From F1-120-MAGs118 sp013360535 (GTDB taxonomy: Bacteria; Planctomycetota; UBA1135; GCA-002686595), in the NCBI GenBank assembly GCA_026647215.1, contig JAPKHC010000024.1:1-64000 (forward strand): a stretch of 64,000 bases of DNA, given 5' to 3'. A program made the position numbers and the translations under genes. This document shows, in pieces, positions 17,507 through 26,312 of this stretch. Positions within the stretch are counted from its first letter, which is position 1, and every line of letters starts with the position of its first letter. The notes below the pieces were generated by a model. It saw only the letters and a list, made by a program, of their open reading frames with translations. It was not told the origin of the DNA and ran no database searches.

Positions 17507-19980
17507 TTGTTGCGCGCGGAGAGCCAGATCTTCACCTCGAGGGCGCCGAGCTCGTGGACGAGACGTTCGAGCGGCTGGCCGGGCTCCAGTTCCTGCCAGA
17601 CGTCGTCGACGTACTCGGCGAAACGGTCATCGCCATGGACGGGCATCACGGAGACCTCGAGCGAGGCGTCCGTCGGCCAGCGACAGTCGGGCGAGACGAC
17701 GAGGCGTACACGCGGCGCGGGCGAAAGCCGGACCGTGTCGCCGACGGTGAGCGGGTCGACTAGTTCGATCAAGCTCGATTCGGTGCCGATCCACAGCGGG
17801 GGCTCGTTGGTGGAGAGGCGCAACCACGGGCCGCCGCCCCAGTCGAAGTCGAACTCGTCAGGATCGAGCGGGTCGACGCGCTTGGTCGTCCACTCGCGCG
17901 CGGGCGTGCCGTCGGGCTCGAGCACGCGCACGTTGCGCCAGCGTCCGAGCTTGCGCAGGTCGAGCGGGTCGAGGCGCGGATCGACACGCTCGCTGCCCGC
18001 CTCGACGCGCACGCCCTTGACGGTCGTCACGGGGCGGTCGACGCCGGCGAGGTGGACACGGACGGTGTACAGGCCAGCGCGAACGCCGCGCACGACGAAC
18101 CTGCCGTCGGGATCGACCGAGGCCCAGAAATCGCGCTCCATGGGCCGAGTCGGATCTTCGGGAGCCTCGGGTTCGACCTCGATGTCGAGGTGGTCGCTCG
18201 AGACGTTCTCGTCGAACTCGAGCCGGCCGCGCAGGACACCGTCGTGGTCGACGACGAGCGTGACGTCGCGCTCGCCGGAGCGCGCACGCGTCGGCGACGA
18301 GCAGGCGCCATCGGCCCGCGCGACCAGCATGAACTCGTCGAACTTCTCCGCGGAGCGAAGAACGAAACGCCCGTCCGCACCGCTGCGCAGCCGCGAGTCG
18401 CCCTCCTGCGTCCACTGGGAGCGTCGGATTCCTCCCGAGCCCTGCGCGCTGCGCACCCACGTCGTGATGCGTGCGCCCGCCACCGCCCGCCCCTGCCCGT
18501 CGACCACGCGGCCCTCGAGCAGGATCGGTAGCGGCGCAACTCTGAGGTCGCCGACGTCGTGCTCGAGCGCGTTGGCGGGCCAGTCGAACTTGTGCTCGAT
18601 CTTGCCGGTCACCTCCAATCCGTCGTCGGCGAGCAAGAACTCGACCTGCGATGGACCTGTGGCCCTGCGGTCGTAGGCGATCTCGAAGCGGCCCTGGGCG
18701 TCGGTGCGGCTCCAGATGCCGTCGACGAAGTCGTCCGTGTCCGGATCATGGCTGTCGAGGTAGACGAGGCAGCGCATCCCCGCCTGCGGCTGACCCGCTT
18801 CGTCCAGAGCGCGGCCCGTGACGGTGACCCCACTCGCTCGCGTCTCGAGCTCCAGCGTGACTTCCTGACCCGCGCGAGCGGGACCTGCAGCGCGAGCACT
18901 TTCGAGCACACGGACGCGCTCGCCGTCGAGCACAAACGGGATCACGTCGTTACCCAGCCCCACGAAGGGAAAGCGCACGCTGCCCTCGCGCACTTCGCGC
19001 TCGCCATCGAAGCGTCGCGGCTCGCCGCCCTCGGGATCGACCTCGTCTCCGGACTCGCGCAGCTCGAGCCGTGCGAGTTCCACCTTCGATTCCGCGCTGA
19101 ACCGCAGCACCACGCTGCCCGTCGGCGGCAATTCGAGCGTCACGAGCTCGCCCGGCGGTGCCGTCAGCTCGAACTCCTTGCGCACGGGCGTCGCGAGCGG
19201 CTCCGCGATCGAGAAGCCATAGCGCGCGTTGTAGTCCCAGTCGCCGTCGATCAGCGCGCGGTAATGGCGAAAGCGCGCGATTCCATCAGCATCCGTCGTG
19301 ACGACGGCGTGGTCGATGGTGCAGTCCTCGCCACAATCCTGCCGCAGCGCGACCTGCACGCCCTCCACGGGTTTTCCAGCGAGATCGACGACACGCGCCG
19401 TCAGCGTGAGGTCGCGCTCGAGCGTGACGTACGTCGGATCCGTGGACGTCCGTGCGATCGCCGCGAACGCCCACAGGCCCTCGGCACTCGCGACGACCGC
19501 ACCGATCTGCGCCGGCTTCGGCAAGCGCCACCTGCCCTCCGCATCGCGCTCGATCCGCTCGGCGCGTTCCGTCATGCGCTCCTCGAGCACGCCCGAGTCG
19601 AGCCACTTCTCGCACTCCGCGAGGCTCCACGGCGTCTCCGAGTCCTCCGTCTCGATCCACCACAGCTCCACACCCTCGACGTTCCGCCGCTCGGCGCCCA
19701 CCACGGGCCGGATCTCGATGCCCGTCGGCGCCAACCTGTTCGAGTCGAGCAGCTCGGCGCTCTCGCTCGCGACGGCGTCACGCGAAGCATCGTCGTGAAC
19801 CTCGTCGCCTGCTCCGGAGGCATCTGAGCCCGATGGTCGTGCGCTCGCCGTGCTCTCCAGCGTTGCCGCGCCATCCTCCAGCTCCGCCGCAGCGCCGCTG
19901 GTGTTGCCACCAAACGTCCACAGCAGCCCCCCGGCCAGCACGAGGACCGCGAGAACGACCAACGGGAGTTTCGTGCGCAT
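17383..19980 (-). CDS. Exported anchored protein with carboxypeptidase-regulatory-like domains, paralog 4 of 4
   Basis: 865 residues from the ATG at 19980, giving MRTKLPLVVLAVLVLAGGLL as signal or anchor. Upstream in-frame residues are ignored because they are Arg/Pro-rich. The block GIEIRPVVGAERRNVEGVEL, then VVDLAGKPVEGVQVALRQD, EGRVVDGQGRAVAGARITTW and GVRAGLYTVRVHLAG mark the same module order as paralogs 1-3. The C-terminus is HVLEIRWTQEALDKALAEARE. A Cys pair around DCGEDC is specific to this copy and could form a disulfide. As the first gene of the minus-strand set it probably carries the promoter. Function unknown. Confidence 0.82.
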   Translation of the reverse strand: MRTKLPLVVLAVLVLAGGLLWTFGGNTSGAAAELEDGAATLESTASARPSGSDASGAGDEVHDDASRDAVASESAELLDSNRLAPTGIEIRPVVGAERRNVEGVELWWIETEDSETPWSLAECEKWLDSGVLEERMTERAERIERDAEGRWRLPKPAQIGAVVASAEGLWAFAAIARTSTDPTYVTLERDLTLTARVVDLAGKPVEGVQVALRQDCGEDCTIDHAVVTTDADGIARFRHYRALIDGDWDYNARYGFSIAEPLATPVRKEFELTAPPGELVTLELPPTGSVVLRFSAESKVELARLELRESGDEVDPEGGEPRRFDGEREVREGSVRFPFVGLGNDVIPFVLDGERVRVLESARAAGPARAGQEVTLELETRASGVTVTGRALDEAGQPQAGMRCLVYLDSHDPDTDDFVDGIWSRTDAQGRFEIAYDRRATGPSQVEFLLADDGLEVTGKIEHKFDWPANALEHDVGDLRVAPLPILLEGRVVDGQGRAVAGARITTWVRSAQGSGGIRRSQWTQEGDSRLRSGADGRFVLRSAEKFDEFMLVARADGACSSPTRARSGERDVTLVVDHDGVLRGRLEFDENVSSDHLDIEVEPEAPEDPTRPMERDFWASVDPDGRFVVRGVRAGLYTVRVHLAGVDRPVTTVKGVRVEAGSERVDPRLDPLDLRKLGRWRNVRVLEPDGTPAREWTTKRVDPLDPDEFDFDWGGGPWLRLSTNEPPLWIGTESSLIELVDPLTVGDTVRLSPAPRVRLVVSPDCRWPTDASLEVSVMPVHGDDRFAEYVDDVWQELEPGQPLERLVHELGALEVKIWLSARNNAELPCEIVRGGVLAATAGVHVLEIRWTQEALDKALAEARE

Positions 19981-20091
19981 GCGACGCGCGGCGCGGCCGG
20001 CAGGAAGCGCCGGGGGTCGCCGCAACTCGGGATAGCTTGCCCCCGCGCCGCGGTCACGGGGGAACCTGTCCGGGATTTCCGGCGAGCGTCG

Positions 20092-20847
20092 CTAGTCGTC
20101 GTCCTCGTCCTCGTCCTCGTCGTGCTCGCGCCCCCCGCGGCCGCGACCTTCGCCGTGCTCCTCCTCCTCGCCTTCGCCCAGGTGCACGGTCGTGCCGAGC
20201 ACCGAGACCGTGCCCGCGTTCGAGTCGTAGGTCGTGGCGAGGCTCCCCGCGAAGCCAACGACCGCGGCGAGCAACGCGAGTCCCGCGAGCGGGCGTGCGC
20301 TCGCGATCGTCTCGGCCTCCGCGACGTCGCGCTTGCGGCCGTGGAGCATCGACAGCGCGATCGGGTCGTGGTGCCGCACGGTGTGCAGCACGACTCCGGT
20401 GACGTGGGCGAGCGCGAGGATCGCGAAGGCGTTGGCGCACAGCTCGTGCACGTCCTCGAACTGCTCGCCGTTGCCGTTCGCCATCTGCCAGCCGGTGAAG
20501 CCGAGCGCGCCCGCGAGCGCGAGCATGGTGAGCGCCACCCAGCTCGAAGCGGGGTTGTGACCGGCCCAGCGCTCGTTCGAACCGCTCAGGAAACCGCGGA
20601 AGTACCGCACGAACGCCGCGGGCGAGAGCGCGAAGCCCGTGAAGCGTGCGTGCTTCGTTCCGAGAAGCCCCCAGCCCATCCGCAGTGCCGTCGTGAAGGC
20701 GAGCGCGAGTCCCGCGAGCATGTGCAGCCGGAACACCGAGGCCTGATCCTCGCCGAGCTTGGCGAGCGCGAAGGCCGCGACGAACAACGCGGCGAAACAG
20801 GCGTGGAAGAGGCGGGTGGGGAGGTCGAAGACGAGTCCTTGGCGCAT
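20092..20847 (-). CDS. Cytochrome b561-like membrane protein with acidic tail
   Basis: 251 residues. The ATG at 20847 is preceded by AGGAG and starts MRQGLVFDLPTRLFHACF; the longer frame lacks support. About five membrane helices carry candidate haem-ligand histidines (RLFHACF, FRLHMLAG, EDVHELCANAF, LAHVTGVVLHTVRHH), as in bacterial b561/Ni-Fe-hydrogenase b-type subunits. It probably passes electrons between quinone and a periplasmic cytochrome. The C-terminus is unusual: about 25 residues of Glu/Asp/His/Arg/Gly ending EHDEDEDEDDD, which could bind metal or an acidic-patch partner. The neighbouring gene, 162 bases upstream on the same strand, ends in a CxxCH haem motif and is a natural redox partner. 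Confidence 0.85.
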   Translation of the reverse strand: MRQGLVFDLPTRLFHACFAALFVAAFALAKLGEDQASVFRLHMLAGLALAFTTALRMGWGLLGTKHARFTGFALSPAAFVRYFRGFLSGSNERWAGHNPASSWVALTMLALAGALGFTGWQMANGNGEQFEDVHELCANAFAILALAHVTGVVLHTVRHHDPIALSMLHGRKRDVAEAETIASARPLAGLALLAAVVGFAGSLATTYDSNAGTVSVLGTTVHLGEGEEEEHGEGRGRGGREHDEDEDEDDD

Positions 20848-20949
20848 GGGGGGCTCCTGGGGGAGTCCGCAAGCTAGGCAGCGCTTCCGCAGGATTCCCG
20901 CGCGACTTTCTGCGTAGGCGCGCGGCTCTTGCACGGACCGTACAACGTC

Positions 20950-20986
20950 GCGCGCCGACCGAGGGCTGCTCCCCCGGCCGGCGCGC
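20950..20986 (-). terminator. Strong hairpin between the two redox genes
   Basis: GCGCGCCGACCGAGGG (20950-20965) and CCCCCGGCCGGCGCGC (20971-20986) pair over most of 16 positions with a five-base loop. It lies 24 bases downstream of the stop of the phosphatase-cytochrome gene on the minus strand. No T-tract follows, so it may only weaken read-through into the b561 gene. Confidence 0.4.
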
Positions 20987-21009
20987 GCGTTCGTTGGAGG
21001 CGCAACGTT

Positions 21010-21951
21010 CTAGTCGCGGAACTTGACGTGGCAGCTCTTGCAGGAGCTCGTGAGCTTCTTCATGTCGGCGGCGAGCACGTCGGGAGCGGCTTGGTCGAGG
21101 AACGCCTTCTCGAGCTTGTCGGCGGCGGCCCGCGTGGCGCGCATGGCCTCGAGGAAGTCCTCGCCCTTGGCCTTCACTTCGGAGTCGTCCTCGAGCTCGC
21201 GCAGGTAGTGCGAGATGCGACCGACTTCCGCGGCCGGGACGAGGTCGGGGTGCTCCTTCGGCACGCCCCACTGGGCCTTCTCGACGGCCTTGACGTTCTC
21301 GAGCGCGTAGTCGATGTCGACCATGAGCTGCACGAGGCCGGTCGACTTCCAGCGCGCGGGGAAGGCGCTCGAGGCGGCGTCGAGCTGCGCCTGGCTGGCG
21401 GGCTTGGTGTCGCTCGCGCAGGCCCACAGGCCCTTGTAGTCGGGAGCGGTGCCCGAGACCTTCATGCGCGCGGCGGCGGTCGTGGTGTCGAGCGTTCCCA
21501 AGGACAGGCCGATCGCCGCGGCCGCGCCGGCGCTGCGGTGCTTGCCGTGGTGGCAGTGCACGTAGATCGGGCCCGGCAGGTCGCGCACCACGCGGGCGAG
21601 CTCGAGCTTGCGCGCGTCGTCGATGCCGTCGTAGCCGATCGGCAGGTGCACGTAGCGCATTCCAAGGCGCTGCGCCGCCTCGACCTCGGGCTGCGCGCCG
21701 TCGACCGAGATGATGGTCTTGATCCCCATGGCCGCGAGGGTCTCGAGGCCGCCGTGCTCGGGCTGCGAACCCGACATCATCGAATCCGTGTAGGCGACGA
21801 CGTTGTGCAGGCCGGGCAGGTCGACGGCCTTCGCCTCGCTGACCGCCGGGCGCGGGAGCGGGTCGAGGTGCGGCGGCGCGTCGGAGGTGCTCGCACAGGA
21901 GAACCCGAGGGCGAGGGCGAACAGCGCGAGGGCGGGGAGCAGGAGTCGCAT
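21010..21951 (-). CDS. Dual-specificity-type phosphatase fused to a C-terminal cytochrome c haem motif
   Basis: 313 residues from the ATG at 21951. A signal peptide ends near C19 (ALGFSC, a weak lipobox), so it is exported and perhaps lipid-anchored. Residues about 50-160 form a DSP/PTP fold with the catalytic loop HCHHGKHRS (C133 to R139, CX5R) and an upstream loop TIISVDGAQPEVEAA. The C-terminal helical region (about 215-313) ends in SCKSCHVKFRD, a CxxCH haem-binding site (C304, C307, H308) at the very end, like cytochrome c'/c556 four-helix proteins. A CX5R enzyme on the same chain as covalent haem is unusual. It may be a phosphatase whose activity responds to redox state, or a sensor. The b561 gene is next to it. 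Confidence 0.82.
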   Translation of the reverse strand: MRLLLPALALFALALGFSCASTSDAPPHLDPLPRPAVSEAKAVDLPGLHNVVAYTDSMMSGSQPEHGGLETLAAMGIKTIISVDGAQPEVEAAQRLGMRYVHLPIGYDGIDDARKLELARVVRDLPGPIYVHCHHGKHRSAGAAAAIGLSLGTLDTTTAAARMKVSGTAPDYKGLWACASDTKPASQAQLDAASSAFPARWKSTGLVQLMVDIDYALENVKAVEKAQWGVPKEHPDLVPAAEVGRISHYLRELEDDSEVKAKGEDFLEAMRATRAAADKLEKAFLDQAAPDVLAADMKKLTSSCKSCHVKFRD

Positions 21952-22139
21952 GGGCGGGGTCGGATCCTTGGGGTTCACCCCGGGCGGTCTGACAAGTTGT
22001 GTGCCAAGGCCCGGGAGCGCAAGGGCGGCGTGGGGCCGGGCGATCGGAAGTTTCGGCGTGTTCCGTTCTCGTAGCAGGGGCGCCCGTGAGCGGCGGGCGG
22101 GCGACAGGCGCCGGGGCTGGGCGGTAGGCTTCCCCCTCC

Positions 22140-24221
22140 ATGGGCGCAGCTCGAACTCGCGGGTCCTCCCTGTTCCCGCTCGCCGGCGCGCTGGTTTGTG
22201 GCGGTGTCGGCACGTTGTCCGGCCTGTTCGCCTCGCGCGCCCGCCTCGCGGCGCAGGACTACGAGACGCTCGGTTTCGAGCGCTCGGCGTTCCTCCTGAT
22301 GCGGGACGGGCTCCACGCGGGCACCGTGCGTGGCCTGTGGTTCGGCGCGTTCGTCGCGGCGGCGCTCGGGCTCGCGGTCGGGCTCACGCGCGGCGACCTG
22401 ACGGCGGCGCGGGTCGCCCGCTGGCCGGCTTCGCGACTGTGGACGGCTTGGGCGAGTGCCCTCGCGTCGGTCGGCACGTCGGCGATGCTGATCGCGATCG
22501 AGCGCGAGCGCGAGTGGGTCGCCGCGGGCGACATCGTGCATGCGATCGGCGCCGCGGTCGCGCTGTGGCTCGTGCTCGAGTGCCTCGGGCGCTTCGCACG
22601 CAAGGCGGAGAGCCACTCCGCGCGCGCCACGGTCGTCGCGTCGCTCGCGGGGCTCAGCCTCGCGTTCCCGGCGCTGACGTGGCTCGCGCGCGATGTGCTC
22701 GCGCTCGGCCCCGCGCGGCTGCCGATCGTTCCGACGGCGCTCGCGCTGACCGTGGCGGCCATCGTCTTTGTCTGGGTGCGCGCGAGAGCTGCCGCGCAGC
22801 TTGCCGGCGGCGATCCGAGCTTCGTCGCGGGGCCCGCGGGCGTCGGTGCGATCGGCGGAGGCGTGCTTGTCGCGCTCGGGCTCAACTTCGGCGTGCTCGA
22901 AGGCGCGCTCGGTGCGCCGACGCTGAGCGCGAGCCAGCCGCTCGACGTCGTCGTGATCGGCATCGACACGCTGCGCGCCGACGCGACGAGCCTCTACGGT
23001 CCTTCGCTGCACGGCCGCGACACGACGCCGAACCTGCGCAAGCTCGCCGAGCGCGGTGTGCTGTTCGAAAACGCCGTCGCGCAGGCGCCGTGGACGATGC
23101 CGTCCTTCGGCGCGATCCTCACCGGCCGTTATCCGCACGAACACGGCGGTTTTTCGCTCTCCGGCGCGCTGCGCGAGAGCGAAGTGCTGCTGCCCGAGGC
23201 GTTGCTCGAGGCCGGCTACTCGACGCGTGGTGTCGTCAGCCACACGTACCTCGGCGCCACGCACGGCTTCACTCAGGGGTACGAGCACTACGACGCGTCG
23301 AACGCGCTCGGCCATCGCGCGATCACGAGCAAGAGCGTCACCGACCTCGCGATCGGCTCGCTGCAGGACGCGGGCGACAAGCCGTTGTTCCTCTTCACGC
23401 ACTACTTCGACGCGCACTACGAGTACATGGACCAGCCCGACTGGAGCTGGGCCGACGACTACAAGGGCTGGCTGCGCAACGAGAACGACTACGAGAACCT
23501 GATCAAGAACCGCCAGATGGTGAACGCGGCGGAAAACCGCTGGCTGGTCGACCTGTACGAGGAGGAGATCGCGTACGTCGACCGCGAGATCGGGCGCCTG
23601 CTCGACGCGCTCGAGAAGCGCGGCAAGCTCGACCGCACGCTGATCGTCGTCGTCGCCGACCACGGCGAGGAGTTCCTCGACCACGATTCCTACGGCCACA
23701 CGACGACCCTGTGGCAAGAGCAGCTGCACGTGCCGCTGCTCGTCGTGCCGCCGGGTCGCACCACGCCGGCGCGCGTCAAGGGCATCGTCGAGACGCGCAC
23801 GGTGTTCGGCACGGTGCTCGACGCCGTCGGGCTCGACTTCGCCGACGCCGCGCGCAAGCGCAGCCTGCTGCACAAGCTCGATGCGGAGGGCAACGAGGTC
23901 GTCGATCCGCAGGCCAAGGCCTTCTCGATCCTGTGGTTGCCGGACGCGCAGGTCGCGTGGGGCAAGCGCATGCGCATCTCGTCGCTGCGCGAGGGGCGCT
24001 GGAAGCTGATCCGCCACTACACGTGGGAAAAGACGCTGCTTTTCGACCTCGAGAGCGATCCCGACGAGAAGCACGACCTCGCGGAAAGCGAGCCGGAACG
24101 CGTCAAGGCGATGCTGCCGCTGCTCGAGGCCTGGACCACCGAACAGGACAACCGTGGCGCCGCCCGCAAGGTCACGCTCGACAAGGACGAGCTGCGCAAG
24201 CTCAAGGAACTGGGTTACTGA
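22140..24221 (+). CDS. Membrane-anchored sulfatase-fold (alkaline-phosphatase superfamily) enzyme, Cys-less
   Basis: 693 residues. The first 255 or so carry about six hydrophobic helices. The catalytic domain begins DVVVIGIDTLRADATSLYG, whose Asp residues bind metal. Where true sulfatases have C-x-P-S-R this protein has T319-M-P-S-F (APWTMPSFGAILTG), so formylglycine cannot form. Other metal and substrate residues are present (FDAHYEYMDQP, VVVADHGEEFLDHD, HTTTLWQEQLHVPLL). Thr is the nucleophile in LtaS/EptA-type phospho-transferases of this superfamily, so a phosphodiesterase or transferase role at the membrane is as likely as sulfatase. The tail LRKLKELGY is common in this subgroup. The stop overlaps the next ATG by one base. 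Confidence 0.85.
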   Translation: MGAARTRGSSLFPLAGALVCGGVGTLSGLFASRARLAAQDYETLGFERSAFLLMRDGLHAGTVRGLWFGAFVAAALGLAVGLTRGDLTAARVARWPASRLWTAWASALASVGTSAMLIAIEREREWVAAGDIVHAIGAAVALWLVLECLGRFARKAESHSARATVVASLAGLSLAFPALTWLARDVLALGPARLPIVPTALALTVAAIVFVWVRARAAAQLAGGDPSFVAGPAGVGAIGGGVLVALGLNFGVLEGALGAPTLSASQPLDVVVIGIDTLRADATSLYGPSLHGRDTTPNLRKLAERGVLFENAVAQAPWTMPSFGAILTGRYPHEHGGFSLSGALRESEVLLPEALLEAGYSTRGVVSHTYLGATHGFTQGYEHYDASNALGHRAITSKSVTDLAIGSLQDAGDKPLFLFTHYFDAHYEYMDQPDWSWADDYKGWLRNENDYENLIKNRQMVNAAENRWLVDLYEEEIAYVDREIGRLLDALEKRGKLDRTLIVVVADHGEEFLDHDSYGHTTTLWQEQLHVPLLVVPPGRTTPARVKGIVETRTVFGTVLDAVGLDFADAARKRSLLHKLDAEGNEVVDPQAKAFSILWLPDAQVAWGKRMRISSLREGRWKLIRHYTWEKTLLFDLESDPDEKHDLAESEPERVKAMLPLLEAWTTEQDNRGAARKVTLDKDELRKLKELGY

Positions 24222-24784
24222 TGAAGACGCTCCTCTCCCGCCGTGGCGCCCTCGGGTTCGCCGTTCTCTCCGCCTGCGCCCTCGCCGTCGCCGCCATGCG
24301 GCCGCGCGCGCCCCAGGAAGATTCCGGCGCCCTCAAGGCGCTCTCCTACCCGCGCACGATCGTGCTCGTGCGCCACGCCGAGAAGGACGTCGAGCCCAAG
24401 GACGACCCCAACCTCTCCGAGACGGGTGCGCAGCGCGCCAAGCGGCTCTCGGACATGCTCGCCAAGAGCGGCGTCACGCACGCCTTCGCGACCGAGTACC
24501 AGCGCACGCAGCAGACGCTCTCGCTGCTGTCGGTCGCCTGCGGCGTCAACGTGCAGGTCGTCCCGGCGCGCTCGGCGGACACGCTGCTCAGCGCGCTCGA
24601 TTCGTTGCCGCGCAATGCGATCGCGGTGGTCGCGGGACACTCGAACACGGTGCCGATGCTCGTGGAGAAGCTCTCCGGCGGGCAGACGAAGGTCAAGATC
24701 GACGAGTCCGAGTACGACCGCCTGTTCGTCGTCACGCAGTGGGGCCCCGGCAAGGAAGCGCGCGTCGTCGAGCTGCGTTACTAG
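24221..24784 (+). CDS. Exported histidine phosphatase (SixA/phosphoglycerate-mutase-like)
   Basis: 187 residues. The ATG at 24221 overlaps the preceding TGA (TGATG), so it is coupled to the sulfatase-fold gene. A signal-like N-terminus (RRGALGFAVLSACALAVAAM) is followed by the catalytic LVRHAEK motif (R-H-A/G, His near 52) and the partner histidine in VAGHSNTVP. The domain is short, like SixA. Such enzymes remove phosphate from proteins or small molecules; the export signal argues for an envelope substrate. The stop overlaps the convergent flippase gene by four bases. Confidence 0.85.
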   Translation: MKTLLSRRGALGFAVLSACALAVAAMRPRAPQEDSGALKALSYPRTIVLVRHAEKDVEPKDDPNLSETGAQRAKRLSDMLAKSGVTHAFATEYQRTQQTLSLLSVACGVNVQVVPARSADTLLSALDSLPRNAIAVVAGHSNTVPMLVEKLSGGQTKVKIDESEYDRLFVVTQWGPGKEARVVELRY

Positions 24785-26193
24785 ACCCGCAGGCGAAGGC
24801 CGACGCCCGGCTTGCGCTCGATGCCGCCGAAGGCGACGAGCACGACGGCGTACACGAGCGCTCCGAGCGTGACCGTCACGAGGACGTGCAACTCGGGGAG
24901 CATGAGCAGCGCCAGCGCCATCGCTGCGGAGGCGGCAAGCGTTCGCCAGAGGCGTGAGAATGGCGGCAGCGGCAACTGCTCGCGCCGCACGTACAGCATC
25001 CCGAGCAGCGCGCGCAGGATCTCGGTCGCGAGCGTGGTCGACGCGGCACCGACCATGCCGAAGCGCGGGATCACGAGCAGGTTCGCGGCGAGGTTGAAGA
25101 CGACCGCGAAGCCCGTGAAGCGCAGCACGGCCTTCTCATGGCCACCGGCGACCATCGCGACCATGGCGATGTCCTTGGCGACGAGGAACGGGATCGAGGC
25201 GATCAGGATCGAGAGCGGCAGCGCGGACGGGCCGTAGTCGGGGCCAAAGACGAGCGTGATCAGGCCGGGTGCGAGCAGGCCACCGCCGACGGCGATCGGC
25301 AGGCCGATGCAGACCGACTGCGCGAGCGAGTCGAGGTACAGCGCACGATGCTCTGGCGGACTCGTGCGCGCGCGCGTCAGCACGGGCATCAGGCTGAGCG
25401 CGTACACGCCGGAGATGTTGATCAGGAAGCTGATCAGCTGGTACGAGGCCGAATACCAGCCGACGGTCGTGCTGTCGCGGAAGGCATAGAGCACCAGCAG
25501 GTCGCTGTTGAAGATCAGGAGCCCGAGCAGGATGTTGAGCACGAGCGGGAACGAGCGCGCGAAGAGCGGCCGGACCTGCGGCCAGTGGAGCTCGAGCGGC
25601 AGCGAGTGGCCCATGCGGCGCAACGCGACCAGCATGAGCAGCACCGCGAGGAGGTCGCCGATCGCCTGCGCCCACGGCACGTACACGATCTCGAAGGTGT
25701 GGCGGGCGAGGAGCACCACGAGCAGCGCGTAGACGAGCTCTCCAGCCGTGCGTGCGAGCGCCACGGGCACGGGCCGGCCGAGGCCCATCAGCGCGAACTT
25801 CGGGTTCGGGCCGTGGCCGAAGAGCGTGCCGGCGTAGAGCGCGACGACGGCGGCTTCGAGCGGGGGCAGGAGGAGCAGCGCACCGAGGCTCAAGCCCAGC
25901 GCGAGGGCCGCGCTCACCAGCGTGCGGGCCGAGAGGATCGACGGCACGAGCGTGCGGATGCGGGTCGGGTCGGCGGCGACGTCGCGCGTGCCGGTGAGCT
26001 CGACGCCGCAGGTCGCGAGGTGCGTGAAGTACAGGACGACGGCCTGACCGAAGGCCATCACGCCGAACATCGAGGCGCCGAGCTCGCGCGCGACCCACAC
26101 GCCGGCGAGGAACGCGACGACACGCCCGACGGCATCGCCGGAGGCGAGCGCCGCGAAGCTGCGCACGATGCTCGAGCCCTGGGCGCCGGACAT
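24781..26193 (-). CDS. Polysaccharide flippase (Wzx/MATE-like, MOP superfamily)
   Basis: 470 residues with about 12-14 predicted hydrophobic helices. The N-terminus SFAALASGDAVGRVVAFLAG followed by VARELGASMFGVMAFGQAV is a typical Wzx/RfbX start, as is the later VGWYSASYQLISFLINISGV. It would flip lipid-linked sugar units from the cytoplasmic to the periplasmic face. It converges with the SixA-like gene so closely that the two stop codons share CTAG (24781-24784). It faces away from the GT39 gene and lies about 2.7 kb from the large polysaccharide operon, whose flippase it may be, since none occurs inside that operon. Confidence 0.88.
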   Translation of the reverse strand: MSGAQGSSIVRSFAALASGDAVGRVVAFLAGVWVARELGASMFGVMAFGQAVVLYFTHLATCGVELTGTRDVAADPTRIRTLVPSILSARTLVSAALALGLSLGALLLLPPLEAAVVALYAGTLFGHGPNPKFALMGLGRPVPVALARTAGELVYALLVVLLARHTFEIVYVPWAQAIGDLLAVLLMLVALRRMGHSLPLELHWPQVRPLFARSFPLVLNILLGLLIFNSDLLVLYAFRDSTTVGWYSASYQLISFLINISGVYALSLMPVLTRARTSPPEHRALYLDSLAQSVCIGLPIAVGGGLLAPGLITLVFGPDYGPSALPLSILIASIPFLVAKDIAMVAMVAGGHEKAVLRFTGFAVVFNLAANLLVIPRFGMVGAASTTLATEILRALLGMLYVRREQLPLPPFSRLWRTLAASAAMALALLMLPELHVLVTVTLGALVYAVVLVAFGGIERKPGVGLRLRV

Positions 26194-26312
26194 GGGGGGC
26201 GGCGAGAGTAGCAGCCGCGTGCCTCAGGTCGGCAGGGGAGGGCCGCGGCCTCGAGTTTCGCGGGGCCGCGCTCGCTTTCCCGGGACGCGCGCGGTCCGTA
26301 CCGTGGGCGCCC

